Assembly (NCBI RefSeq): GCF_000687475.1
Contig: NC_057317.1
Location: forward strand, 1,612,001 to 1,676,000
Origin: Ustilaginoidea virens
Taxonomy: Eukaryota; Ascomycota; Sordariomycetes; Hypocreales; Clavicipitaceae
DNA length: 64,000 nucleotides
Reading direction: 5' to 3'
The position numbers were made by a program, and so were the translations under genes. Shown piece after piece: positions 23,177 through 33,829 of this stretch. The notes beneath the pieces are model-generated. The model did no database searches. It worked only from the letters and a program-made list of their open reading frames with translations, and was not told the DNA's origin. Position 1 is the first letter of the stretch; each line of letters opens with the position of its first letter.

Positions 23177-24334
23177 GGGAGAATCGATGGCGCTGATGTC
23201 TCGGGCCTTATTTCTCTTTCATCTTGCTGACGGTTTTTTTTCCTTCTTGTTTTCTTTTTCTTCTTCCTTTTTTTTTTCTTGCACTTTTTCGTCTGTTTCT
23301 AGCTCGACATACGTACATGACAGGAACGAAGTTGCGGGCTGGAACGGAAACGAGTGCCATTTTAACAAAAGACATGTATGCATCATGGACTTGCAAGGGG
23401 AGTGCTTAGGAGAGGGGTTTCATCAACAAGTTGCAAGTGCAGCGCGTGAGAGCGGACGACTGTTGATGTCAACTAGCTGGCATCGGGACTGGCGTTTTCC
23501 CTGGGCGACAAGACGTGCAGGAGGAATTGTCTCCGTGCATGCATGATCACGAACTGTAATGTCCGCTCCGGCAGGAGCTTTATAAATTACGTGACGGGAT
23601 GCTGCCATGTTCGCCTTGCTGTATTTTTTTTTATTTTTTTATTTAAATTTTTCCAAGACGCACCCTTACCCTTTGAGCAGGTCTTTCTCCTGGCTAGGGA
23701 TATCTAGCTTCGCCAAACCACCCTTCGCCACCACGTCTTCCTGCAACTGCAGTGTTGTTGTTGGCTCGATCGATGCGCCGACCAGTGGCTCAAGGAGAGC
23801 TCGAGCTAACATCAGCTAGAGATGCCTGCTGAACGGTAATGCACAGCACATGCATGCACGACTGGAGGAGGGAGCGGGCGCAGGAGGCTGCAGAGCAAGC
23901 ATGCGCGAAGACGGGATAGATTGGAAAGAAGAAGAAGACGAACGAAAAGAGAAGAAAGCGCAGTAAGCAAAGTACAAAGACAATGAGCTTGGGCGCAGTG
24001 GCAGAAACAAAAGAAGAAGACAAGAGGATACAAGGGAACAGGGGAAAAAGGAGGAAATGGAAACAAAAAAAAGAAGAAGAGAAAAGAAGAGGGGGCCCAA
24101 ACAGAGTGACGAGACGTTGCAAAAAGATGCAAAGCGAGTTTTTTGTCGGCAGTTGAAGAAAAGCTCCCGTCACTGATTTTGTTCTTTTCATTGTCGCCCA
24201 GTGCGCCGCGCTATGGAAGTGCAAATTGGAGTATAAACCGCATATATAAGACAAGAAAAAAGGAAAAAGAAAGTGCTGCTCTCGGAGAGTCCCATCGTGG
24301 CAGGCGGAAAAAACTCGTCGCGAGATGGGAATCT
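23177..24334. other. Convergent 3' spacer between RecQ and KAR9
   Basis: 3' flanks of two convergent genes. It contains pyrimidine tracts (23,226-23,290; 23,628-23,660) and a purine-rich tract (about 23,920-24,090). The long antisense frame here is built from these low-complexity tracts and has no family features. No gene seen. Confidence 0.6.
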
Positions 24335-27300
24335 TCAATGGCGCCACCTGGGCTTCGCGTCTTTGGCTTCGACAGCCGCGGGCTGGCGGGCTGCAGGGCG
24401 ACTGGACGCGGCGCAGAGCTGGCCGCCAGGCTTCCCCATCAGCGGCGGAAACAGACTCGTTCTTCGGCTGCCGCTGCTGCCGCTGGTGGCCAAGGAGCTG
24501 GCAGGGCGAGGGGCGCGGGCTACTTCGGCCCCCCCGTCCATGGAGCCTGCAGCAGATTGGTGCTGCATCGAGACGCGCCGCTTCGACGACAGCGCAGTCA
24601 TGGAAATGTGCGACGTCAGACGCGGCTTGGAGAGGGCGAGCTGAGAGTACGGGCCTGGCGAGGTGAGGCGTTCCCGGAAGGACAGGCGGGCGTGGCCGGC
24701 CCCGGATGGGCTGCTGACTTCCACCTTGGGCGACTCCGAGGCGGCTCGGGACGGAGCACCTCGCAGAGTGGGGAGCCTGGACGCGGAACAAGGCGTGGCG
24801 GCGGATGCGGACCGTTGCTGGGTGCTTGGCGCGGTCCTCGAGTACGGGCTGGGAGTGGTCAGGTTGAGGGGCTTGAAGTGATGTCCCGTGTCGAGATCGG
24901 ATGTGTTGGTGGACGTGTTCCAGACGGGACGATGGTGGCTCAAGGTCGAGACGGACCGGGCGGCATGTGCCCCGGCGGCACGTGTCCCGGCAGCGGCAGC
25001 GGCGCTCGCCATGGTCGACAGTCTGGAGCCGGCTCTTCTGGCCGGGTGCGACGCCGGGGGTGCTGGTAGGGATGACTGCCTTCTGCCGGCGGCGGCGGCG
25101 GCGGCGGCGGCTTCGGCCGGCCTGGCGCCGTGGTTGCCGCTCGGCGACCTTGCCTTGCTTCTCGAGGACGGCGTGTGCGGGTCAAAGCCCAGCGAGCTCA
25201 TGATGACGGAAGATGGCGGAGAGCTTCCCGGGGTGTCGCGCCCGCTCCCCATCGTCGATCGATCATACGACAGCAGGCTCGACACCGAGTCCCGCAGCTG
25301 CTGGCTCTTTCGGTCCACCTGCATGTCGTCGACCATGGCGTCCATCTCCCGCATCTGCAGCTTCAGGCATCGCCAGCGCGCCTGCATGTCTTCGTGCAGG
25401 CGGAGAATCTCGCCATTGACCGTCAGCCTGTCCCTGACCCCTCTCTCAATGATGGACAGCACCCGCTCGATGGCGGGGCCGTAGTGCGTCTTCTTGGCCT
25501 CGTAGCTCTCAACCTTCTTGGCCAGGGTGGGCGGAGCCGGCAGGTGGACTTCGGCGTCGATGGCTTCGCCGAGCTTCAGCAGCGACCGCTGCACAGACTC
25601 GTGCATCTTCTGGGCCTGGCGCCCGGCCCCTCGGAACACGATGACCCAGCGGTCCTCGCCGAGCTCCTTGCGGAGCGACTCTGCGTCCTTTTCCAGCTTC
25701 TTGTAGCTCGCGTCCAGGCCCGTGCGGCGCATCTCCAGTTCCTCGCAGGCCGTGGGAAACGACCTCTTGGCCCTGGCCTCAAACACCGACAGGCGCATGG
25801 GCAAGAAGTCGAGCGACGCTCGCAGAGGCTGCATTCTGGCGAACAGGGCCAGCAGGCTGGAGTCGTCCTGGGACAAGCCCGCGGCGCCGGGGGAGAGCGG
25901 GCTCGGCGGCAACGCAGCCAGGCTCAGCCGGCTCGAGGCTCGCAGCCGCGCTGCTGCTGCAGGCGGCGTCTCGTCGCCAGTGGCTTCCTCAAGGTCGCCG
26001 ATATCAACCAGGTCATCAGCACCCCCCGCCGCTGCCGCTCCGGCACCCTTGTGGCGGCGTTCTTCCATCTCAAAGACCAGCCGGCCGAGCTCGTCCATTT
26101 CACCCTGGATATCTCCCAAGACGTTGTTCCACAGCTCTTCCCACTCCATGGCCATCTCGACCTGGACTCGCACGCTTGTCAAGGTCGCTCGGATACGAGC
26201 CCACTCGTCAATGATGGAATCCATCTGAAACACTGCAACCTTGAGGTCGTGTGAGGGCACGTGCGTGATGTCGCTCCGCTTCTGCAACTCCTCAATGGCA
26301 CCGACGTAGGCGTTGATGAGATCTTCAAAACGGGCAGTGGCGTTCTCGACTTCTTCCAGGCCCTCCCGGCCACCGGCGGCGGCCCATTCGACGTCGTCCT
26401 CGCTGTCAAGCCCGCCAATGACCTCGTGGGCCTTGGCGATCCAACCTCGGATCTGTTCCGACGCGTTGATGAGTGCCCGTGCAGCCACCTGGGCCGTCGG
26501 GATGGCGGATACTTGGCTCGACAGGGACTCGGCATCCGGCAATTGCAGCGAGGTGAGCTGGGCGAGCTGGTTGGCAAAGGACGCGCGGGACAAGGTGTAT
26601 ATGGAGCCGGGCCGATTTTGCCCCGGCGTAAAGTAGGAGCTCAAGCCCGGCACGTATTCGGTCGGAGACGTGGGTGCGGGAGGTGTGGCCGGCGGAGGAG
26701 TGTCCTTGGGGGGAGGCGGGGGAGGGACTGCGTCTGGAGGAGTGACGGGCCGAGCGGTGGGTTGAATGTGTTCACGTCGTGTGTCCAGAGTGGCCTTGGT
26801 ACCGTTGGAGTTTGTGTGGTCCGGCAATCGGTATTTCTGAGTGTCCATGGCTGATGGGTCGGGCGTTGGGATCTCGGGGAGCTGTGGTGACTCTTCCGCG
26901 ACGACGACGACGACGACGACGGGGGGCTGGGCCGTTGGGTTGGGAAGAGTCGTCGTGGAAACCGCGGAGGCGCCCGCGCCTCTCCAGGGACGACCGCGCC
27001 GTGATATGGCGGAGCTGGCGGAGCTGGCGGAGTTGGCTTGGTGCTGCTCGTCAAGCTGGCGTAGCTGCTGCTCGTCCAGTCGACCGACGTGGTCACGACC
27101 GTGTTGCGAAGGCGGCAGAGCGGGAACTTGCCTGGGGATACCAAAGCCCAGAGCCTTCAATCGGGCGGCGAGGCCGGGTGAGGTCTTTCGAACAGCAGAA
27201 GGGGGAAGCTGGTGGCGATGAGGATGAGCAGCACTCGACGCGCGCGCGTAGGCAGGACTGTTGGTGTTGATGTTGGTGCTGGTGTTGATGCTGGTGCTGG

Positions 27301-27826
27301 TGCTGGTGCTGGTGCTGGTGCTGGTGCTGGTGCTGGTGCTGGTGCTGGCCGTGCTGGTGTTGTTGTTGTTGTTGTTGTTGTTGCTGTTGCGGGTGCTGCT
27401 GTCTGGGGGGGTTAATAAGTCGGTGGTCCTGCGGGTCAAGGCCGGCATAGGAGTGTCCACAACAGAGATGACGGGGCCAGGGTTGGCCCCGCTGGATTTG
27501 CCGGCAGTGGCGCTGCCAACTGCAGTGGCTGGTGCAGGTGCTGGTGCAGGCACTGCTGGTGCAGACGCAGAAGCAAGGGGGACGACGGGGAGTTGAGCAT
27601 TGTCGTGCAAAACGTCGGTCAACAAGTCCAAGCACCCGTCGCCGTCGCCGTCGCCGTCGCCGTTGCAGGCTGCATTCCGGCTGCTCTGCACTTGTTGGTC
27701 ATTGAACTGGGTGCCCAGAGGCAGCAGAGCCGCCAAGCTGGTCGTGCCTCTTGCGTCGTCGGCACCAGCCTGCAAGGGGCCTGAATGTTCTCTGGCAGCA
27801 CCCAAGGGCTGGTCGGTTGCCATCAT
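24335..27826 (-). CDS. KAR9: KAR9 family karyogamy / spindle-orientation protein
   Basis: A cytoskeletal adaptor. In yeast Kar9 links microtubule plus ends (through Bim1/EB1) to actin transport and orients the spindle. A single uninterrupted frame encodes 1,163 aa. The conserved KAR9 domain runs from about residue 400 (RPGSIYTLSRASF) through the helical middle (EWEELWNNVLGDI; FEMEERRHK near 584) to about 850 (KSQQLRDSVSSLLSYDRS). The Ser/Pro/Arg-rich C-terminus ends KPRWRH, typical of a microtubule-binding tail. The N-terminal 330 residues are low complexity with a (TS)n run and poly-Asn. They include PGLAARLKALGFG and GRLDEQQLRQLDEQH, which look conserved, so the upstream ATG at 27,826 is preferred. 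A shorter start at MDTQKYRL (about 26,848) is the alternative. It is divergent from NAT4. Confidence 0.88.
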   Translation of the reverse strand: MMATDQPLGAAREHSGPLQAGADDARGTTSLAALLPLGTQFNDQQVQSSRNAACNGDGDGDGDGCLDLLTDVLHDNAQLPVVPLASASAPAVPAPAPAPATAVGSATAGKSSGANPGPVISVVDTPMPALTRRTTDLLTPPDSSTRNSNNNNNNNNTSTASTSTSTSTSTSTSTSTSTSINTSTNINTNSPAYARASSAAHPHRHQLPPSAVRKTSPGLAARLKALGFGIPRQVPALPPSQHGRDHVGRLDEQQLRQLDEQHQANSASSASSAISRRGRPWRGAGASAVSTTTLPNPTAQPPVVVVVVVAEESPQLPEIPTPDPSAMDTQKYRLPDHTNSNGTKATLDTRREHIQPTARPVTPPDAVPPPPPPKDTPPPATPPAPTSPTEYVPGLSSYFTPGQNRPGSIYTLSRASFANQLAQLTSLQLPDAESLSSQVSAIPTAQVAARALINASEQIRGWIAKAHEVIGGLDSEDDVEWAAAGGREGLEEVENATARFEDLINAYVGAIEELQKRSDITHVPSHDLKVAVFQMDSIIDEWARIRATLTSVRVQVEMAMEWEELWNNVLGDIQGEMDELGRLVFEMEERRHKGAGAAAAGGADDLVDIGDLEEATGDETPPAAAARLRASSRLSLAALPPSPLSPGAAGLSQDDSSLLALFARMQPLRASLDFLPMRLSVFEARAKRSFPTACEELEMRRTGLDASYKKLEKDAESLRKELGEDRWVIVFRGAGRQAQKMHESVQRSLLKLGEAIDAEVHLPAPPTLAKKVESYEAKKTHYGPAIERVLSIIERGVRDRLTVNGEILRLHEDMQARWRCLKLQMREMDAMVDDMQVDRKSQQLRDSVSSLLSYDRSTMGSGRDTPGSSPPSSVIMSSLGFDPHTPSSRSKARSPSGNHGARPAEAAAAAAAAGRRQSSLPAPPASHPARRAGSRLSTMASAAAAAGTRAAGAHAARSVSTLSHHRPVWNTSTNTSDLDTGHHFKPLNLTTPSPYSRTAPSTQQRSASAATPCSASRLPTLRGAPSRAASESPKVEVSSPSGAGHARLSFRERLTSPGPYSQLALSKPRLTSHISMTALSSKRRVSMQHQSAAGSMDGGAEVARAPRPASSLATSGSSGSRRTSLFPPLMGKPGGQLCAASSRPAARQPAAVEAKDAKPRWRH
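27249..27395 (-). repeat. In-frame minisatellite in KAR9 (Thr-Ser and Asn runs)
   Basis: A hexamer GCTGGT array (about 27,261-27,345 on the plus strand) encodes an alternating Thr-Ser run on the minus strand. It is followed by GTT repeats encoding poly-Asn. Both keep the KAR9 frame open. Prone to slippage, so length probably differs between strains. Confidence 0.75.
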
Positions 27827-30800
27827 TTGGTGGTTGGCGGACGGTTCGACGGTCCCAGCACGTCCAGCACGCCCAGCACGCCCAGCACGCGTCTGGTCGC
27901 AGCACAGCTCTCCAGGCCCTGGGGGCCACCAGACAACCTACTAGCGCCCGCAGCTGGGACGCGCCAGACGTTCCAAAAGTGCTGGCAGCTGCAGCAGTAA
28001 TAAGGTGGCCTGACTGGAGCCAAGTGAAAGGGGACCCAGACGCAACGCAACGTCCGTTGTTGACCTGGTGCTTCTTCTTCTTCTTCTTCTTCAACAAGAC
28101 CGGGCCGCACGCAAGCACGCAAGCAAAGTCCGTTTTTGTACTCTGTAACTTTGCAGTCGTGTCGTCGCGTCGCCGCACTCCGCAGCAAGCTGTGGGACCA
28201 GCGGACAAGCGACAGACAAGGGCGTTGAGTGTGCGGGTTGGACTCGGTGGGGGTCCCAAGGAAATGAGGCAAATGAATGGTTCGTGCTCAGGGGAAACAA
28301 GGTTCCAGGCTCAACGGGCTGGTCGGGGGGGGGGGGGGGGCTCGCGTTGCATCACAGCCAGCTGGGGCGAACCGCGAACCACGAACCACGAACCACGCTT
28401 GGGCTTGCGATGCTGAACTCTCGGGCGTGCGGGTCGGGTCGACGGGGCTTGCAGCGGAGGATTTCGCGGATCAAGAGAAGCAGAGGAGCAAAGACGGGGT
28501 GTCGGGGGGGGCAGCCATGTGTCGTAAGACAATAACGCGCGCGGCAGTGCGGGTGAAAGTAACAAATCCTCGGCAGGCAGAATGGCCGCTCGTCCCGCCG
28601 GGCGTTCGACGGTTAGGCGTGTTCGGGGAAGGGCTGGGGGGACCTGATCAATCTCTCTTCTCTCGAGGAATCCGACCAGACTCCAGGTTCCAGGAATCGA
28701 CGCGGCAAGTCGTCCCTTGTGCTCCGGGCGATCGATGGGGCGACGCCAACGCACTGCACATGCACAGTGCGGAGTTGCAGCCCAACCCGACGACGCACAG
28801 TTGTCGTGTTGAGAAGTCGCTTGTGCTGGCGAATCGTGAGGCTGGTGAGAGGAAACCGAAGGGGGGGGGAAGGAGGAGGGGGGAGGAGGAGAAGGGGGGG
28901 GGGGGGGGGGGAGGGTGGCAACCGAGGGTAACCCAAGGAAAGACACCCAAGGGAAACCGAGAGGCACGGGAATAGCGACCAGTTTCGCGGACGCTGCCTG
29001 CTCGTCCGTCCCCGGCTATGGAGGGTCTATGTAGTAGCTGGGCGGGACGGAAAAAGGCAGGCAGGGGACGGGTTCTCAGCCAGGCGGATCTTGTGCGAGG
29101 TGAAGCAATTTACGTTTCCACCGTGGCAGATGGCCTAATGATTAATCAAATCAATCCTACGCGCTCCGTCCGGGGAGCACACCGTACTCCGTACTCGGGC
29201 TGCAACGACTTGCTTCTGCTGTCCTTGGCCCCCCCCCCACGGCTTTCTCATCTCTTTTTCTTTTAGATGCATGTTTTCTGCTCCCATCCCTGCCGTGGTA
29301 GCGGCCGTGCGGGTTTCGAGGAGAAATCAGGAAGTGCCGAGTAAACAGGTAGCCTACCTATCGGTACATACAGAGGTACCTGAGACATTGGGTATAAATC
29401 CGCACAAATGGGACCCTGCACTCACTCCGTAGGACAAGGTATGCACTCATCAGCCAGCCAGCCAGCCAGCCAGTCAGTCCCTTGCGGTTGCATGAGGCGC
29501 CGCTCCTGCAGCCGGATCCGCGCTCGCCGTCTTGAAGCCTCCTCGGAGCTGCAAGATGAAGTCGCTGTCGCTGGTGGCCTGGGGTGCATCACTGCATCTG
29601 CGTCATTTCATTTCATTTCATTTAACCGCAGCCAGCTGCCAGCCAGCCTACAGAGTATGTCTGCTGTATCCTTCTTGGCTGAGCATAATCAATGTCCTGG
29701 TTCGTAGCATCCAACAGATCCAACAGATCCAACAGGCCAGTCAGTAGTATGTTACGCCGACAGAGCAGCGTGTCGGGCTTCAGCCATTGGACTACTCCGT
29801 ACGGGGGACGCGGCATCTCACCCTGGCCAACTTTACCAGACATTTTACCAGCAGCACTGGCATGGAAAAAAACATGGAAACCACCAGACAAGATTGCAAC
29901 CGGCTACTCCGTCGACCTTGGAAAGACCAGACAACCAGACGCAACGTGAAGTCGCCAGCCCAGCTTGAGGGTGTGGCAGACATTCTTGACACACATAACC
30001 CCGTTCAAACTTCATGTTCCAAAACGGGCTCCGGGGCAGGGCAGGCAAGTACTCTGTAGATACATACTGCCGATGGACGCCCAAGGAGCCTCCGTGCTGC
30101 GCAGCTTCCACCGCGCTACATGCCCCCAATGTATCTCTCCATGCTTTCCCATGCCGTCTTGCCCGTTGACAGGAGGTATCTTGTATGAGACTGTGAAGCG
30201 TGAAGCGTCAACGTGCCGTCTCAGCATTGCCTGCTTGGCCATTTGCACCCGTCACCCCCTCTGCCGTTGGGGCGCATCGAGGGAGCACCACCGCCAACTT
30301 ACGAGGTCAGTTACGAGCCGATATCTCTCGAACTCGTCTCTCGCGAAACGCCGCGCCTCGGCCTTCGTCTGCGCATCTCGGATGTGCCGCGTGCCTCGGA
30401 GGATGGTTCTGTACAGCGAGAGGACGCGACACCTCTGCAGAAACTGTGGACGGAGGGGGGGGGGGGGGGAAGGGGTCAATGGGTCAGCTTGGGTTTTGGC
30501 GGGCGCAAGATTTCAGCAGGCGGGAGGTTGGGGGCGGAGGGTACGTGGTCGAGGCTCAAGGCGCGATCGAGCCGGCGGTGCGTGGCGTAGCGACGGCCCA
30601 GGAAGTGAGTGCTGTATCTCATGGGGGGGGGTTTCGTGGAGGAAGTGCGATGGCTTGCTCAGGCAGTGCAGTGCGATGGATTCGATGCGATGCGATGCGA
30701 TTCGGGACGTTGGTGGAAAGAGGCGGGACGGAGTAACCTCGGCTGGACGGAGGTTCGGAAGTGGATGAGGCGGCGGTCGGTGCGGCAGTCCAGAATCCGC

Positions 30801-30893
30801 ATCCCTCTGATCCCGTACCGAGTACGTTTTCCCTTCTCGATACAAGAGTTGCGCGGGCCTCGCCATCCGAGTATCCCCCCCCCCCGGTTGGCC
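27827..30893. promoter_or_regulatory. Divergent KAR9/NAT4 intergenic region, low complexity
   Basis: A 3.07-kb spacer with G homopolymers at 28,325-28,340, 28,894-28,911 and 30,455-30,469, CTT repeats at 28,073-28,092, and TACTCCGTA-type motifs near 29,187 and 29,796. Several long frames exist on both strands but are Pro/Gly/Arg low-complexity mirrors of each other. One frame, 30,213-30,590 (+), contains a less biased middle (PTYEVSYEPISLELVSRET) but has no recognisable family. No gene is called. Confidence 0.5.
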
Positions 30894-31864
30894 ATGGCAC
30901 CAGACAAGGAGGCGAGACAGCAAATGGCCCGCACCGACCGAACCGACCGAACCGACCGCACCGACCGCACCGACCGCACCGACCGCACCGATCCCGTCGA
31001 GGCGGCGAATGCCAAGAACGACGCCGACTTTGCCAGAGACTACCTGCCTGACCTGTAAAGCCCCTGGTGCAGTAAACATCAAAAAACCACGGGCCCCGGC
31101 TCGCGCTCGCCCTGCATGCCGCCGGCTGACTCCACGCATATCGCACCTGGCAGCCCCTCGGCATGGACGCATCCCGCCACAAAGGCCGTCTACGACGTCA
31201 CGCTCACCAGGGCCGGCGCCCTGACCGACGACCAGGTCGACGCGTGCCTGCGCCTCGTCGACGAGACCAGCGGCGACGACTACCGCCGCTCCCGCATCGG
31301 CTGGAACCCCGGCGCCAAGAGGCGCGAGATGCGGTCCCCCGACCTGCGGTACATTGCGCTCACGCGCGCCGGCCACCTGGGGGGGTTTGCGTCCCTGATG
31401 CCCACGTACGAGAACGGCGCGGCGGTGCTGTACTGCTACGAGATTCACCTGAGGCGCGAGCTGCAGCGGTGGGTTGGAAGCGAAACCCCCCCCCCCCCCC
31501 CAGAACACCTGCCTTCTTTGCCCGGGAGGGGCACCGTCTCAGTTCCCGTCTGAGCGAGAGACGCACGGAGAGGGAGAGCGCTGACCCGTGTGGCCGTCGC
31601 AGGACCGGCTTGGGCCGACATCTGATGCGGCAGCTCATCCAGGCAGCCCGGCGGATCGACAGCGTCGACAGGGTCATGCTGACGTGCTTTGTGAGCAACG
31701 CGCGCGCGCGCGGCTTCTACGAAAAGCTGGGCTTTGAGCTGGACGCCTTTTCGCCCGAGGAGAGGAAGCTCAGGGGGGGGAGGGTCGTGGCGCCGGATTA
31801 CGTGATTCTGAGCCGGAGGACGGACGGGCACGACGCCGGCGAGTTGACGTCGCCGATGAGTTGA
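30894..31864 (+). CDS. NAT4: Histone-specific N-alpha-acetyltransferase NAT4 (NatD / NAA40)
   Basis: Acetylates the N-terminal Ser of histones H4 and H2A using acetyl-CoA. Three exons: 30,894-31,054, 31,154-31,468 and 31,603-31,864, giving 245 aa. Intron 1 (99 bp, GTAAAG...CAG, branch CTGAC) skips the in-frame TAA at 31,056. Intron 2 (134 bp) contains 16 consecutive C. The spliced protein reads DFARDYLPDLPSAWTHPATK across junction 1 and ELQRTGLGRHLM across junction 2. The latter is the acetyl-CoA-binding R-x-x-G-x-G/A loop of the GNAT fold. Near the C-terminus VMLTCFVSNARARGFYEKLG and FSPEERKL match the NatD signature. Odd feature: residues 13-33 are a pure Arg-Thr-Asp repeat absent from the family as I know it. 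Start chosen as MAPDKEA; a second ATG lies at 30,924. Confidence 0.9.
30929..30992 (+). repeat. 9-bp tandem repeat encoding (RTD)n in NAT4
   Basis: About seven copies of CGCACCGAC or CGAACCGAC encode RTDRTD... near the NAT4 N-terminus. Period 9 keeps the frame. Confidence 0.85.
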
Positions 31865-32422
31865 CGTCTTCGGCGAGTGACGTCGGCGAGGACTACCGCC
31901 CCAAGGCTAACCAACTTGCCTTGCCGTTGCTGGACGATCGATTCCCTTCCGTAGATGAGGCTGAGGCTGAGGCACGAGGCTGAGGCACGAGGCTGAGGCA
32001 CGAGGCTGAGGCACGAGGCTGAGGCCATGACGTAATCCGCAAGAGGCAGACGGCTCCACCCTTTGGTTGAATGACGCCGTTGGCGCCGAGAAGCGGGGGC
32101 GCCGAGCTGCGCCCCCAAGCCGCCGTTACATGTGCTTCCGACCCCGACCCCGACCCCGACCCCACCGGCTGCTCCGGCGTCCGTATCCGCATACAAGCGC
32201 GCGCCACTCTCCCCGTCTGCGACCCAAGCGGGCCCCCGTGCGGCGCAAATAAGGTTCGCAAAATCTTGCACGTCTCTCAACGACCGGGCAGACATCAGTC
32301 AGCCCAGCCTAGCTGCATTGTGTTGCAGTGGACCCCGACAACGTCAGTGCTCGAGTCAGTCTCGACTTTGCGACGCCGAGCCGACCTCGTCGACACACAC
32401 ACACACAGACACACACACACAG

Positions 32423-32456
<34 letters not shown>

Positions 32457-32600
32457 GTGTGTGTGTGTCTGTGTATTTCGCCAACTCGAAAAGCACACAA
32501 GTAAACTACCAAACAAGTCGCGAGCAAAACCACACCGTCTCTTGCTCCTCGCTCTTCGACCCTGCCCTTGAACCTCACCATCGTCACCCCTAGAGATCAA
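31865..32600. other. NAT4-PLAC8 spacer rich in microsatellites
   Basis: It contains about five copies of a 13-bp unit GAGGCTGAGGCAC (31,957-32,022), a CCCCGA array (32,141-32,164), and a compound CA/AT/GT microsatellite (32,393-32,475). The last can fold back on itself. This is the 3' flank of NAT4 and promoter/5' UTR of the next gene. No gene seen. Confidence 0.6.
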
Positions 32601-33275
32601 ATGTCGACCAAAAACCCAGACGCCATGGAAAAGAACAGCAAGACAGCGCACCAGGCCGCTGAACGCGACCCCCGCGGCAAGGAATGGCAGTTCGGCCTGT
32701 TTAGCTGCTTCGGCGACATCGGGGCCACTCTGCTGTCCTGCTTCCTGCCGTGCGTGTGTACGTGCCCCCCCCCCCCCTCCTTCTCGGCATGGCATGCCAG
32801 CCCTCCCTGCCTTTAAGCAAAGAAAAGAAGCGTCCTTTCCTGTCTGTCTGTTCTCTGCTAACGTGCCGCAGTGCACGGCCGCACAATTGACCGCATGCGC
32901 GACCCGTCACTCATGTCGCACAACCCGTGCAACGGTGAGTGCATGATCTGGGGCTTCATCGAATGCATGACCTGCTGTGGATGCGTGTGAGTAGCCCTGT
33001 TGCGGCTCCCCGTTCCCCCGCCCGCCGCTCATGCCGTGCTGACCACTCTTCGCCTCAGGTACAACATCGTCAAGCGCGCCGAGATCCGGGAGCGGTACGG
33101 AATCGAATCATCCGGCATCTCCGACTTCTGCGTCTCGTGCTGCTGCCTTGCCTGCGCGATGGTCCAGCAGGACCGCGAGGTGGCCCTCCGGGCGCCGCAC
33201 TACGGTCCCGTCACCAAGCCGTACCAGGGCGGCAAGGAGGCCATGCACATGCCCGGGGCTGCTGCGCCTCGGTAG
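32601..33275 (+). CDS. PLAC8 family cysteine-rich protein
   Basis: A small Cys-rich protein of the PLAC8 (DUF614) family, whose members include plant cadmium-resistance and cell-number regulators and fungal homologs, usually at membranes. Biochemical function is not settled. Three exons: 32,601-32,757, 32,872-32,986 and 33,059-33,275, giving 162 aa. Intron 1 (114 bp, GTACGT, branch CTAAC) carries a run of 13 C; intron 2 is 72 bp. Junctions read LPCVLHGRTIDRM and CGCVYNIVKRAEIRERYGI. The core WQFGLFSCFGD, then NPCNGECMIWGF, then CVSCCCLACAMVQQDREV matches the PLAC8 signature with the CCxxxxCA.xQ motif near the C-terminus. The splice at 32,755 would give a one-residue shorter protein; 32,758 is preferred because it restores CVL. 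Confidence 0.88.
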
Positions 33276-33829
33276 ATGTGACGGAGGCAGTGGGGTGGGA
33301 TCGTGCGGCCGGGCGTCCTGGTGGCCGTGCCGTTTCCTTCATTGTGCGGCCGAAACTGCCGCTGCCGCTGCCGCTGCCGCGCCTGAGTTGGGATGCAGGA
33401 TCCTGGCTGGCTGTCCTGTGCAAATACCTAGTTGTCCTTTTTTGTTATCGTCATCGTCATCGTCATCATCGTCATCATCATCATTGTTATTGCTATGCTT
33501 GGATAGATGGATGTATTATATTATATACCCAACAGATTTGATTCACCTCTGGGTATATCTCGGAAAAATAAGAAAAAAAAATTCGCGTTCATAAATGGTT
33601 CGGAGCAATCCCCAATGTTTCTCATGGACAACAGAGCCAGTCAGTTAGCCGCCCGTCGACTCCTAGCGATGTTGCTCCCTAATATTCCCAAAACTCCCAA
33701 AATAACCCCAAGGCATATATGCACCGGAAAGCTTCAAATCCCATACCATCTCTTTGTCTCCATTCTTTTGCCGTTCCGTCTTCCCAAGTTCCAGCCCTAT
33801 CAAACCCAGTCCCGAAATAAACCCATTTT
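33276..33829. other. Convergent spacer PLAC8/IMPDH
   Basis: 3' flanks of two convergent genes, with a CGTCAT/CATCAT microsatellite (33,447-33,485). No gene seen. Confidence 0.6.

Noticed and set aside
23790..24791. 333-codon minus-strand frame overlapping the KAR9 3' end
   Set aside because: It is composed of Ser/Phe/Leu low-complexity text from purine/pyrimidine tracts and antisense KAR9; no family features.
28277..28975. 232-codon plus frame and a 218-codon minus frame in the KAR9/NAT4 spacer
   Set aside because: Mirror-image low-complexity frames from G/C homopolymers; neither has a domain, an intron pattern or a plausible codon profile.
31957..32022. Regular 13-bp repeats considered as a CRISPR-like array
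   Set aside because: Units are contiguous with no spacers, in a eukaryotic genome; a simple minisatellite.
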